A DNA stretch of 64,000 nucleotides from Streptomyces sp. HmicA12 (GCF_000373565.1 NZ_KB891798.1:558206-622205), one strand, 5' to 3'; positions 45,111 through 53,774 are shown, counted from the first letter of the stretch. The notes: generated by a model from the sequence alone, not told the origin. Made by a program: numbers and translations.

Positions 45111-45464
45111 GTGAGCATGCCTGAGCTGTCCGATGTCGAGTTCGCCTTCGTGCTCAATGCGAGTGAGATCGACATTCTTCCTGGAGTCCGGGGCGACCTG
45201 GAGGAGCCCTTGGCGTCCGGGTCGGCGGCGGACTTGGCACCCATCCTCCTATCCCTCGTTGATCGCGGAATGGTTGAGGTCTGCCGCTACATCCCGTGGA
45301 CCGCACCAGATAGGGCGGTCGGCTACCAGCCAGGTCCTCCGATCCTGCGCGCGGACCTCCCTGCTGTGCTTGCCGTAGCTGAGGAGTGGGAGTACCCGGA
45401 CGACTTCGAGTGGCTGGGCAAGCTCACACTGGTACGCACCGAAAGCTACCGACCGGGCCGCTGA
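45111..45464 (+). CDS. Hypothetical protein
   Basis: A 117-residue protein MSMPELSDVEFAFVLNASEI, DILPGVRGDLEEPLASGSAA, DLAPILLSLVDRGMVEVCRY and AVLAVAEEWEYPDDFEWLGK. A winged-helix-like pattern (helix, short strand ending V-E-V-x-R) is followed by a conserved-looking W-E-Y-P-x-x-x-E-W end. I recognise no named family. The GTG at 45111 or the ATG at 45117 can be the start. Confidence 0.6.
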   Translation: MSMPELSDVEFAFVLNASEIDILPGVRGDLEEPLASGSAADLAPILLSLVDRGMVEVCRYIPWTAPDRAVGYQPGPPILRADLPAVLAVAEEWEYPDDFEWLGKLTLVRTESYRPGR

Positions 45465-45494
45465 GCACTCACTTGGCCAGATGGGTCAACTGAC

Positions 45495-45525
45495 GCGCTC
45501 AGTCACGCTGCGTGTGACTGAGCGC
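45495..45525. terminator. Hairpin 1 of a tandem pair
   Basis: GCGCTCAGTCAC and GTGACTGAGCGC form a perfect 12-bp stem with a 7-base loop, 31 bp after the hypothetical gene's stop. Confidence 0.65.
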
Positions 45526-45526
45526 G

Positions 45527-45560
45527 CACCAGATCTGACCGGGGCCGGTCAGATCTGGTG
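45527..45560. terminator. Hairpin 2 of a tandem pair, overlapping the monooxygenase stop
   Basis: CACCAGATCTGACC and GGTCAGATCTGGTG form a perfect 14-bp stem with loop GGGGCC. It overlaps the last codons of the convergent monooxygenase gene. With hairpin 1 it makes a double terminator between convergent genes. Confidence 0.65.
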
Positions 45561-46775
45561 GGACGGGCGACAGGGCGGGTAGTCCGGGAGGTCGATCGCG
45601 TCCGCGGGAGGCGTGAACCATCGTGAGGCGAGCCCGCCCAGCCGTGCGGCGGCGGGGCTGCCGGCGATCTTCAGGGCGGAGTTCATCAGAGCGAGGCCGG
45701 CGCGGCTGCGCGGGTTGGCGATGCGCGGTGTGCCGGGGGGAAGTTTCTGAGCCTGGACCACGTAAGGGCGCATGAGCTTTTCGTAGCGGGCGAAAGCCGT
45801 CCCGAACGGATGTGTGGCGAGCTCACCGGCGAGAACGTAGGCGCCGGTGAGGGCCAGGCTCGTGCTCATACCGCTGATCGGCGATGAGCAGTAGGCCGCG
45901 TCGCCGACCAGGGCTACTCGTCCGCTGGACCAGGAACGCATGCGGGTCTGGCCGACCGCGTCGAAGTAGAGCGGGGCGTCGTCGAGCGCGGTGAGAACCC
46001 GGGGCGCTGCCCAGCCGACGTCGGCGAAGGTGCGGCGCAGGACGGTGACGAGGCTGTCGCGGTCGAGCTGTTCGAGACCTCGTACGTCGGACAGGAAGGA
46101 AAGGGTGGCCCGGAGGGTGCCGAGATTGTCCGGGCGCAGGGTGATGCTGCGCCCCCGGCCGGCACTGTGCCAGCGCCACAGGTCGGTGTCCTCGTTCGCC
46201 CGGGGGATGGTCAGGTAAGCGACGTAGAAGTCGAGTTCGCGAACGGCGTTCGCATCGCGGAAGACCATGGACCGGGTGCGGGAGCGCAGGCCCTCGGCCA
46301 CGATCACCAGATCGAACGTGCGGGTCGTACCGCTCGCGAAACGGACGGTGACCCTGTCTCCCTTCTCGTCCGGTTTCTCGTCCAGCGCGACGATCCGATC
46401 GCCGAAGACGTACTCGGTGTCGTCGCGGGTGCGGTCGACGATGATCCTGGACAGCTGGCCGCGCAGGATCTCCAGTTCGGCTGTGGCGCCGGCCGAGTCG
46501 GACGTACCGGCGGCGAAACGGGCGAGAGGCCTGCCAGCGGCATCGACGAACTCCGTGCCCGTCTCGCCCGTCGTCGCCGCGCGGATCGCGTCTTCGATGC
46601 CCATGCGGCGGGTGACCTCGCGGCCCGCGCCGCGGACGTCGATGTTCTGGCCGTCCTCGCGCAGCTCGTCGAAGCGCTCGACGACGGTGGTCTGCCATCC
46701 CTGGACATTGAGCCAGTAGGCCACGGCAGGGCCGGCGATGCTTGCTCCGGAGATCAGGACGGTGGGGGTGCGCAT
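45549..46775 (-). CDS. FAD-dependent monooxygenase (PHBH/aromatic hydroxylase type)
   Basis: A 408-residue flavoprotein from the ATG at 46775: TVLISGASIAGPAVAYWLNV (FAD ADP-binding), WQTTVVERFDELREDGQNID with the conserved R-G, LEILRGQLSRIIVDRTRDDT (D-G-like), and VALVGDAAYCSSPISGMSTS (G-D flavin ribityl motif), LALTGAYVLAGELATHPF. It resembles TetX/PgaE-like hydroxylases found in polyketide tailoring and detoxification. Substrate is unknown. The longer ORF to 47429 is antisense shadow. It ends within a terminator hairpin. Confidence 0.85.
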   Translation of the reverse strand: MRTPTVLISGASIAGPAVAYWLNVQGWQTTVVERFDELREDGQNIDVRGAGREVTRRMGIEDAIRAATTGETGTEFVDAAGRPLARFAAGTSDSAGATAELEILRGQLSRIIVDRTRDDTEYVFGDRIVALDEKPDEKGDRVTVRFASGTTRTFDLVIVAEGLRSRTRSMVFRDANAVRELDFYVAYLTIPRANEDTDLWRWHSAGRGRSITLRPDNLGTLRATLSFLSDVRGLEQLDRDSLVTVLRRTFADVGWAAPRVLTALDDAPLYFDAVGQTRMRSWSSGRVALVGDAAYCSSPISGMSTSLALTGAYVLAGELATHPFGTAFARYEKLMRPYVVQAQKLPPGTPRIANPRSRAGLALMNSALKIAGSPAAARLGGLASRWFTPPADAIDLPDYPPCRPSHQI

Positions 46776-46918
46776 GGACGAAGACCCTTCGATTCGAAGT
46801 AGTGCTCTGCGTGCGGCGAACGGCCTCGGTTGACCGCCGACGCTGGCAGGGTGGGCCGGTCGCCGGTCGTGTCGGCCCGCCGGGACCCGGGCCTCCACAG
46901 GGTGCGCGGGCGGTGAGC

Positions 46919-47212
46919 TCAATGCATGCTGTCGACACGCTGGAGTCCGATGGTGACTTGGTCCAGTACCGCGTCGGGGGACAGGTCGTAGGCCTGCGCG
47001 GCTACGCCCACACTCAGCTCCGCGGCGTGCGTCATGGCCCACAGGAGCGCGCACCGGGCTGCCTTGTCGTCGCCGAGCATGTCTCTCAAGTGAATGATGG
47101 CTGCGTCGAGTTGGGTGTCGGATGCGGGCGCGTATCCATTCCGCAGGGCGCCGCGAAGAAGTGTCAAGGCCTCCAGTGCGGCCGGTGAATGGGACTGACT
47201 CTCCAGATGCAT
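46919..47212 (-). CDS. Small helical hypothetical protein (ANTAR-like end not assured)
   Basis: A 97-residue protein from the ATG at 47212 with AAGGAACTCGT upstream: MHLESQSHSPAALEALTLLR, GALRNGYAPASDTQLDAAII, HLRDMLGDDKAARCALLWAM, VAAQAYDLSPDAVLDQVTIG. All-helical. No domain recognised with confidence. It precedes the monooxygenase by 143 bp in the same direction, so it may be its partner or regulator. Confidence 0.5.
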   Translation of the reverse strand: MHLESQSHSPAALEALTLLRGALRNGYAPASDTQLDAAIIHLRDMLGDDKAARCALLWAMTHAAELSVGVAAQAYDLSPDAVLDQVTIGLQRVDSMH

Positions 47213-47471
47213 ACGAGTTCCTTTCCTCACTGCCAGACCACTGCCGCCGCGGGTGCTGGGCACCGGCTGTCCTGCTCCGTTGCCCCTGTCCCGTGCTGGT
47301 CACGCGTCGAATCACCCGTGAGGTGGACGGCGCTGAGGGGCGAGTCGAATGCCAGTGCAGTGCGGGTGCGTTCGCGAAGAGTCGGCCCCCCCGGGGTGAA
47401 CTGCGGGAGCACGATGCGCGCGCTGTCATCTCGTATCGACGGTGAGATCCGCAAAGTCTCAGGGAGCTCTT

Positions 47472-47690
47472 TCAGAGTTGCCGCTCCAGGGTGAGGACGG
47501 CCTTGGCGACTGACGTCCTTCGACTCGGGCTGCACCGGTGCCTGCGGAAGATGCGCCACAGCTTGAGTCGGGCCATGCCTTGCTCGACGGGCGCTCGTGC
47601 CGCCGGGAGTGTCTGGTTGACGGCCCGCTGGGTTGGTGTCAGCCCGCGTCCGGGCGGACGCCTGAGTGGTGTCGGCGTACTCCTGTGAGT
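47472..47690 (-). pseudogene. IS5-type (DDE_Tnp_4) transposase, C-terminal fragment
   Basis: The frame reads PGRGLTPTQRAVNQTLPAAR, APVEQGMARLKLWRIFRRHR, CSPSRRTSVAKAVLTLERQL, the conserved C-terminal end (A-P-V-E-x-G/S) of this transposase group. Everything before it is gone. Only the catalytic Glu region remains. Confidence 0.65.
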
Positions 47691-48249
47691 GCCCCAGAGG
47701 TGCGGTGGCACCGCTGCCACCGCACCCCCGCCTCCACTCCTTCCGTAGAGTCCGAGGAGTCCCCGTGATCGAAATCGCCCCCGACCAACTCCCGCCGAGA
47801 GCCTGGAGGCTCCATACCGTGCATGCGTTGACCGGTTGTTGACCCCGACGACGACACCGTGGGCGAAGCCTCTCCAGGCGGCCTGCTCCCCGCGCACACC
47901 CTCGACGACATCGACGAGTTGATGGACGTACTCGCCGACGTCCACGAGCCGGACGCCGAACCCGACCGGTACCTGGCGAACCCCGCCGAGCGGGTGCCGT
48001 CGCGCGACTGCCCAACGCCTTGCCCTCGTCGTGATGGGCTTCTTGTGGTTCGCCGGCGTGGCGAGGTGGATCAAGGGGAGCAGGAGCAGACGCAGGTGTA
48101 CTGGTGGCTGGTCATGGCGATACTCGTGGTGTCACCTCACCGAGGACAGCAAGATGTGACGCGCGTTCAGCGCGCTCGCCCTCGCCTCCTGGTCCTGGCG
48201 GATCGCCTGTCTGCCTGACGCATCCGGTCAGCCGAAGCCGCGACGGGGG
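47691..48249. other. Intergenic stretch, possible protein relic
   Basis: A plus frame around 47857-47990 reads LLPAHTLDDIDELMDVLADV and HEPDAEPDRYLANPAERVPS, which looks like protein, but it has no good start and turns into a non-coding pattern. Nothing else seen. Confidence 0.3.
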
Positions 48250-48845
48250 CAAGCCGCCGCGTAGTGGTGCGCCCGCCCCGCCGCTTCACTCACGCGGGGG
48301 GCATAGAGCAGCCCCTCCGCGTCCTCCAGCCCGGCACGGCGCAGGAACTCGACGACGTCGTTGTCGTGGTGGGCGAGGTATTCGTGGTCTGTGGCACTTC
48401 ACGCAGTACATGCCGTGCCAGGAAGCGCGCGGCCCTGTTCTCGCCGAGGTTCAGGTCGATGTACAGAGGGCGCCCATGGCTGGGAGTTGGTCGTAGCCGA
48501 GGTCGGGGTGGTGCAGGTAGTGATCAAGGTGGGCGGTCAAATGATCGGCATCGTCCGGCGTGCCGAAGGAGGCCAGGGTCACCCAGTACGCCAAGCCTGT
48601 GCAGCAGACCTCGCTGGCCGGCGGGAGCTCGCCGAGGCGTTCGTCCTCGAGAAGAGTGACGAGTTCATGCGCCGCGATGAGCTCGGCGTCCTCGGCGAGA
48701 TGTCGCGCGAATCGGTCTTACTCGGGTTCGTCCAGGCGCAACAAACTGCCGCCGAGTTTCAGATAGCGGCGGCCGGGCGGCGCGTAGCGGCGGAGCAAGT
48801 CCAGCAGTTCGGCGTCCTCGTAGGCATGGCGCACCACAGGATCCT
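48250..48845 (-). pseudogene. DUF6000-family protein, inactivated
   Basis: On the minus strand the frame reads PVVRHAYEDAELLDLLRRYA, PPGRRYLKLGGSLLRLDEPE, then an in-frame TAA stop (near 48720), DRFARHLAEDAELIAAHELV, then PASEVCCTGLAYWVTLASFG, TPDDADHLTAHLDHYLHHPD and LGYDQLPAMGAL. Further pieces (YIDLNLGENRAARFLA, then HEYLAHHDNDVVEFLRRAGL) lie in shifted frames. The order matches DUF6000 proteins of Streptomyces. One stop and at least two frameshifts make it a pseudogene. Confidence 0.6.
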
Positions 48846-48849
48846 GACT

Positions 48850-49275
48850 CGCCGAGGGCCATCGGGCCGGCCCTTTTGGTGGCCGCTTACTGGTGTTCCT
48901 GCCTCATGCTGCGGTGGCGTACGAGCGGCTGGCCCCAGGGTGGCGTCCTTGCTGTGGAGGGCACTCTGGTCCCTGCTCGTGACCACTCAGTCGTTGAGTG
49001 GTTCGAGACCTGTTGTTTTGCTGTGTGTGCTCATCCACCTGTGTTTTGCGAGGCCGTCAGGAGGCTGCTGTGGTGGCTGGGGTATTGGATCGGTCGGCTG
49101 CATCGCGACCGGGCTTTCGGCGAGGTCCGTGATGGCGGTGGTCCGCTGCGTGTGGTGTGGTTGTTCGGGATGTGCTTGCGTACCGTCATGGCCTGTCTCT
49201 ATGCCGTGCACCCGGGACGTTTTCGGCGTGATGTCATCGCGCCTTGAGGGTTGCTGTCGCACTGTGTCCGGGCGG
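48850..49275. other. Stretch with an unassigned, lower-GC ORF
   Basis: A plus ORF ending at 49247 reads VVEWFETCCFAVCAHPPVFC, RRLLWWLGYWIGRLHRD and LRTVMACLYAVHPGRFRRDV. Third-position GC is below that of its neighbours, and it is rich in Cys and Trp. It may be foreign or spurious. No family known. Confidence 0.3.
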
Positions 49276-49629
49276 TTATCGGCCAAGGCGGGCGAGTGCC
49301 GCGCGGAGTGTGGTTTGGACGTCGAAAAGTTCGCTGGTCCCGGTCGTGTGCATGTGGTGGCGCAGGGTGGGGCTGAGGGGGCCGACCAGGATCAGGGTGT
49401 GGTCGGCTTTCGCGTCGAAGAGCAGGCGTAGGAAGTCCATGTCGGAGTAGGTGAGTGCGCCGACATCGATGATGAGACCGCCTTTTGCGGGCAGGGCTTT
49501 GAGTGCCTGGTCCATCCGGTCGTCGGGGTCGTGCCAGCGGGAACACATGCCGGTGAGATGAATGAGGGGGACCGGGGGGTCACCGATCCTGGTCGCGATC
49601 ACTTCGAGGGTGTGCCACGGGTTGGTCAC
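49276..49629 (-). CDS. STAS-domain protein without phosphoacceptor serine
   Basis: A 117-residue STAS protein from the GTG at 49629: VTNPWHTLEVIATRIGDPPV, PLIHLTGMCSRWHDPDDRMD, KGGLIIDVGALTYSDMDFLR, LLFDAKADHTLILVGPLSPT, and a final helix. It has the fold order of anti-sigma-factor antagonists, but the D-S-x-G phosphorylation motif is D-M-D-F here. It should therefore not be switched by a serine kinase in the normal way. It is divergent from the PP2C-B12-STAS operon (520 bp apart). The 520-bp gap holds only that operon's promoter region. Confidence 0.65.
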   Translation of the reverse strand: MTNPWHTLEVIATRIGDPPVPLIHLTGMCSRWHDPDDRMDQALKALPAKGGLIIDVGALTYSDMDFLRLLFDAKADHTLILVGPLSPTLRHHMHTTGTSELFDVQTTLRAALARLGR

Positions 49630-49985
49630 TGGGGCGCCAAGCGGCCCGGAGGGCGCCGGCGGGAACGGGGCGGTGTTCGCAAGGCGCGGCCTGTGTTCAC
49701 GTCGGCTCCTGGTGCGGGACATTCCTGGTGGGGGACGAAGGCCCAGGGGCGTCCGGCAACGTTGGGGCCGAGCGTCGATGGCGAAAACCGGGGCCGCCGC
49801 GTCGCGTTGCTGTACACGGCGTTCCGGTGCGGTACCTCTGTATGCGGGGGCTCGGCCACAGGGTGCGCAGTCGTGTGTGACCTCACTCTCCCACAACCCC
49901 GCCATTTCGTGCTTCCTGCCTGAAACCGAGCGGTTCGCAGCCGCCCTTCACATGGAATGGTCACAAGTTCCCCACACACTGTTAA

Positions 49986-50010
49986 GTGTTCTCGGGAATG
50001 GGGTGGGTAG
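49986..50010 (+). promoter_or_regulatory. Possible SigB-type promoter of the PP2C operon
   Basis: G-T-G-T, 15 bases, then GGGTAG matches the Streptomyces SigB-like pattern G-N-N-T-N14-16-GGGTAC/T with one mismatch at the last base, 144 bp before the phosphatase start. A stress-sigma promoter would fit feedback in a partner-switching locus. Confidence 0.35.
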
Positions 50011-50153
50011 AGATTTTCGGCTGGTTGCAGAACATGCAGTCAGCGTGATTAGCATCGGCCAGTGGGTGATGCAGGCGCCCCGGGCAGGCCGTTGGGCCCG
50101 CTGGTTCTCAGTAGTCGAGTGGAAGGTGGTGGAGGCCGCTTTGGTGGCCTCAC

Positions 50154-51833
50154 GTGATGGTTTCCTCCCCGGAGCCTTTGAGCTCCCGTGGCGTAGGAGT
50201 GGCCCGCTCGCCCGCGCATGACGCGTACCCTCAGGTGACTGTGGACGCGGCGGGTCTCGTCGTGTCCTGCAGTGACAGTGCGACCACTCTGCTGGTCGGG
50301 CTGCGGCCCGGCGTGCCGCTGGCGGACTCGGCTCCCGGTTGGCTCACCGACGCGCACATGGCCATGATCGCCTGCCTCTCGGCCACGCCTGAAGAGGGCG
50401 ATCTGCTGAAGGCCGCGCGTGGCCCGCTCGGCGAGCGCAGTGTGCGGGCTTTCCCTGGTCTCGTCGGTGGCGGGTCGGTGCGGTGGTGGCTGGTCGATGA
50501 CGGTGATCTGTGCTTTGTGCAGGCCGAGTTGGACGGTGAGCGGGCTCGGGTCCGTTTGCTGCAGGGCATTTCCAGTGAGTTGTTGTCCTCGTTGAACATC
50601 GAGCGGTGTATGGAGGTGACCGCGCAGATGGCGGCGCAGTACCTGGCTGATGCCGCCGTGATCGTGGGGGTCGGCAGCGGGCGTATCCTTCCGGTGACCT
50701 GGGCGACCACGGGCGGCCCCGTGCGGCAGAGGCAGATCGCTGTGGACGCCCAGCAGTTGCCCGGTCTGGCGGAGGCGCTCGCGGGCTTTCCCCCAGTGCC
50801 GTCGCGCTGGATCGACCCGCGGCTGGTGCCCAGTTGGGCGATCCCCGAAGAATTCGGGGACGGGCCCTCGCGTATCGGGTCGGTCGTGGTGGTTCCGTTG
50901 CCGGGTCACGGGCTGCCCGCGGGTGCGATCGTGCTGCTGCGGCGCAGCGAGGAGGCCGCGTTCACGCCGGCGGAGGAGACCTTCGCCCGGCTGTTCGCGG
51001 CCCGTGCCGGTGCCGCGTTGTCGGCGGCCAGGATATACGCCGAGCAGTCGCACATCACTGAGGTGCTGATGCGGGACCTGCTGCCGCCGCAGTTGGAGCG
51101 GGTAGGCGGCATCGACTTCTCCGGCCGCTACAAGGCGTCCACCAGTACGGACCGCATCGGTGGCGACTTCTACGACGTGCATCCCTGCGACAGGGAGGAC
51201 GGTGAGATCTTCGCCGTGCTGGGCGATGTGTCCGGCAAGGGACTTGAGGCCGCCGTACTGACCGGGAAGATCCGTAACACCCTCGCGGCGCTGTTGCCGT
51301 TCGCCGCCGACCACGAGCGGGTCCTGACCCTGCTCAACAGTGCGTTGATGTCTTCGCACCACACGCGGTTCGCCACCATGGCCCTCGCTTCCGCCTCCCG
51401 GGTGGGCAGCCAGGTGCGGCTGCGGCTGACCAGTGCCGGACATCCCGCGCCGTTGATCGTCCGCACGGACGGCCGGGTGGAGAAGGCCGACACCAGCGGC
51501 ACCTTGATCGGCGCGCTGCCCGACGTCAGGGCCTCGACTGCGACTGTTGAGCTGGAGCCGGGCGACACGTGCCTGCTGTACTCCGACGGCATCACCGAGG
51601 CCCACGGCGGCCCGCTGGGCGACCGCATGTTCGGCGAGCAACGGCTGCAGGACGTGCTCGCCGGATGCGCGGGCCTCCCCGCGCAGGCACTTACCGAACG
51701 TGTGCAGATGGTGGCCACCGAGTGGGTGGGCAGGGGTCCCAAGGACGATATGGCCCTGCTGGCGATTACCGCACCACGCTCCGCGCACCTGACGGCGGTC
51801 GACGGGCACACCCGAGGCAGGTTCACGGCATGA
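50154..51833 (+). CDS. GAF-PP2C (SpoIIE-type) serine phosphatase
   Basis: A 559-residue protein. A short N-terminal sensor-like part (about 25-130) is followed by a GAF domain (LLSSLNIERCMEVTAQMAAQ ... TFARLFAARAGAALSAARIY, about 135-300), then LMRDLLPPQLERVGGIDFSG and the SpoIIE/PP2C domain: STDRIGGDFYDV (metal Asp), FAVLGDVSGKGLEAA, LTSAGHPAPLIV, CLLYSDGITEAHGG, GPKDDMALLAI. It would dephosphorylate a STAS antagonist. The stop overlaps the next start by 4 bp (ATGA). GTG 50154 or ATG 50157 are both possible starts. Confidence 0.88.
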   Translation: MMVSSPEPLSSRGVGVARSPAHDAYPQVTVDAAGLVVSCSDSATTLLVGLRPGVPLADSAPGWLTDAHMAMIACLSATPEEGDLLKAARGPLGERSVRAFPGLVGGGSVRWWLVDDGDLCFVQAELDGERARVRLLQGISSELLSSLNIERCMEVTAQMAAQYLADAAVIVGVGSGRILPVTWATTGGPVRQRQIAVDAQQLPGLAEALAGFPPVPSRWIDPRLVPSWAIPEEFGDGPSRIGSVVVVPLPGHGLPAGAIVLLRRSEEAAFTPAEETFARLFAARAGAALSAARIYAEQSHITEVLMRDLLPPQLERVGGIDFSGRYKASTSTDRIGGDFYDVHPCDREDGEIFAVLGDVSGKGLEAAVLTGKIRNTLAALLPFAADHERVLTLLNSALMSSHHTRFATMALASASRVGSQVRLRLTSAGHPAPLIVRTDGRVEKADTSGTLIGALPDVRASTATVELEPGDTCLLYSDGITEAHGGPLGDRMFGEQRLQDVLAGCAGLPAQALTERVQMVATEWVGRGPKDDMALLAITAPRSAHLTAVDGHTRGRFTA

Positions 51834-52927
51834 CATCGCCCAGTGCGACCGAAGGCACCGGCATGCCCTCGTTCAGCGAGCTGCGTGGTCAGTTGTGGCA
51901 GGCGGTGAGCGACGTCGATGAGACCCACGCCGTTGCTCTCGTGCGCTGCGCGGTGGAAGCTCACGCGGCAGGATCGTCACCGCAGAAGGCCGCGGAGCGT
52001 GTTCTGTTGGAACTCGTCGCCCCGGCCCAGGAGCGGGTCGGGGTGGAGTGGGCGGCGAACACCGTCAGCATCGCGCAGGAGCACGCCGCCACCGCGATCG
52101 ACGAACGCTGCATCTCTGCCGTCGCCGACGCCTGCCCCGCCGGCCTGGAGCCGGAAAGGGGCCGGGTGACCGTGGCCTGTGTGGACGGCGAGTGGCATGC
52201 GCTGCCGGCCCGTCTGGTCGCGGAGGTCCTGCGGCTGCGCGGCTGGCACGTGGACTACCTCGGCGCGCAGGTGCCAGCCGAGCATCTGGTCATGTACCTG
52301 CACCGGCGTTTCTCCGACGCCGTGCTGCTCTCGTCCTCGATCCCCACGTATCTGCCGGTCGCGCACACCGCGATCAGCTCCTGCCAGACCGCGGGCATCC
52401 CCGTCCTGGCCGGCGGCGCCGCCTTCGGACCTGACGGTTGTTACGCCCGGCTCATGCAGGCCCACTGGGCTGCGGATGCCGTTGACGCGGACGCTGTACT
52501 GACGCGGGGACTTGAGGGTCCCGCCGCGCGGGCGGCGCGGCTGGTGGATGCGGACCTGCCGCACCTGGGCGACCAGGAGTACACGATGGTGCGCCGGACC
52601 CGGCGCCAGCTGGTGAAACAGACCCTCGCGGACGTCGAAGAGGGCTTTCCCGCGATGCGCGAGTACAGCGAGTACCAGCGCGAGCGGACCGCCGAGGACA
52701 TCGACCACATCGTCAACCACCTGGCCACCGCGCTCTACGTCGACGATCCGGCCCTCTTCACCCGGTTCATCGTCTGGACCGCCGACGTTCTCACCGCTCG
52801 CGGCGTTCCCGCGTACAGCCTGCTGCCCGCCCTCGGGTCCCTGCATCGCCAGCTGAACGACTTCCCCCGCTCGACCGGCATCCTCACCACGGCTCGAGGT
52901 GCCCTGACCGCTGGACGGCACGCATGA
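51830..52927 (+). CDS. Cobalamin-binding signalling protein with CarH-type W-x9-E-H motif
   Basis: A 365-residue protein. The B12-binding helical cap (about 20-100) contains WAANTVSIAQEH: W, nine residues, E, H, exactly the W-x9-E-H motif that holds the adenosyl group in CarH photoreceptors. The Rossmann B12 domain follows (GRVTVACVDGEWHALPARLV, with E-x-H-x-x-P in place of D-x-H-x-x-G; WHVDYLGAQVPAEHLVMYLH; DAVLLSSSIPTYLPVAHTAI; GIPVLAGGAAF). The C-terminal 110 residues are helical (YQRERTAEDIDHIVNHLATA, LYVDDPALFTRFIVWTADVL), like RsbR-type sensor helices. There is no DNA-binding domain, unlike CarH. It lies between PP2C and STAS with 4-bp overlaps on both sides. Confidence 0.8.
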   Translation: MTSPSATEGTGMPSFSELRGQLWQAVSDVDETHAVALVRCAVEAHAAGSSPQKAAERVLLELVAPAQERVGVEWAANTVSIAQEHAATAIDERCISAVADACPAGLEPERGRVTVACVDGEWHALPARLVAEVLRLRGWHVDYLGAQVPAEHLVMYLHRRFSDAVLLSSSIPTYLPVAHTAISSCQTAGIPVLAGGAAFGPDGCYARLMQAHWAADAVDADAVLTRGLEGPAARAARLVDADLPHLGDQEYTMVRRTRRQLVKQTLADVEEGFPAMREYSEYQRERTAEDIDHIVNHLATALYVDDPALFTRFIVWTADVLTARGVPAYSLLPALGSLHRQLNDFPRSTGILTTARGALTAGRHA

Positions 52928-53358
52928 CCCCCGACCTTCTGCTGATCACCTCCAGCTGTCAGGACGGGGTGCTCACTTTCCACATCAGCGGGCAGCTCGA
53001 CTACGACAGCAGCGGGCAGTTCACGCGGTACGTCGAAGGGGCGCTGGCCGTGAACCGGTGCGCCAAGACAGTCACCGTGGACTGCACGAATCTGACCGGG
53101 GTGGACTCCGCGGGACTGTCCGCGCTTCTCAGCCTGCGCCGTCGCACAGACACGGCAGGAGCTGTGCTCGTACTGGAAAGACGCCCTCGGCGTCTGAACC
53201 GGATGCTGGAGATCACCGGCACGCTGGACTACCTCACCCGCGGCAATGAGTACACAGCTGCGGCCCGAGGCGGCGACGAAGGGAACGAGGCTGGGCACAC
53301 GAGCGAGCAGCTCCACACGACGGCCGCCGCCCGCACGGTATCTGAAACCGAGCACTGA
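52924..53358 (+). CDS. STAS-domain anti-sigma-factor antagonist
   Basis: A 144-residue protein: VLTFHISGQLDYDSSGQFTR, CAKTVTVDCTNLTGVDSAGL with the intact D-S-A-G phosphoacceptor, SALLSLRRRTDTAGAVLVLE, MLEITGTLDYLTRG. This is the SpoIIAA/RsbV fold. The C-terminal 30 residues are an acidic, polar extension. Its start overlaps the B12-binding gene's stop by 4 bp, so the three products are made together. It is the likely substrate of the PP2C enzyme. Confidence 0.88.
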   Translation: MTPDLLLITSSCQDGVLTFHISGQLDYDSSGQFTRYVEGALAVNRCAKTVTVDCTNLTGVDSAGLSALLSLRRRTDTAGAVLVLERRPRRLNRMLEITGTLDYLTRGNEYTAAARGGDEGNEAGHTSEQLHTTAAARTVSETEH

Positions 53359-53434
53359 CACTGGAGGCTTCGCACGCCCGTCACGGGCGTACGGAGCTCA
53401 ACCGGGCGTAATTCGGGCGTGCTTACTCAGCGAC

Positions 53435-53722
53435 ATGAGGCCCATTCGAAGCGTGCGAACAGGCGGCATAGGCGTAGCCATCGCCCGCACAATCGGGTTC
53501 GTCGTCTTCCTGTTCCTCCCCGTCCCCGTGTACCCCACCATGGCCAGCTGCATCGCCCTATGGCGCGCGGACGACGGTCCGCCGTGGTGGGCCATGGTGC
53601 TGGTAACGGTCCCCTACGCCTTCGTGCTCGTGGTCGGTTGGGCGATCTTGGTCGGCTTCGCCGCGCTCTGCAGCGGAATCGATGACTGCGGCGACGAGGG
53701 TCCGATGTCCGCTGGGAACTGA
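53435..53722 (+). CDS. Small membrane protein, two helices
   Basis: A 95-residue protein from the ATG at 53435: MRPIRSVRTGGIGVAIARTI, then GFVVFLFLPVPVYPTMASCI and WWAMVLVTVPYAFVLVVGWA, ILVGFAALCSGIDDCGDEG. Two transmembrane segments and a cysteine-containing acidic tail. Function is unknown, and its 76-bp gap from the STAS gene leaves co-transcription open. Confidence 0.6.
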   Translation: MRPIRSVRTGGIGVAIARTIGFVVFLFLPVPVYPTMASCIALWRADDGPPWWAMVLVTVPYAFVLVVGWAILVGFAALCSGIDDCGDEGPMSAGN

Positions 53723-53774
53723 TGAACCCCGTGCTTGCGGTCTGGTGCTTCGAGCGCCGGCCGTGTCCTGCGCG

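Noticed and set aside
50010..50154. Possible B12 riboswitch before the PP2C-B12 operon
   Set aside because: No B12-box-like conserved sequence or long structured leader could be seen. The gap is short and holds only a promoter-like element.
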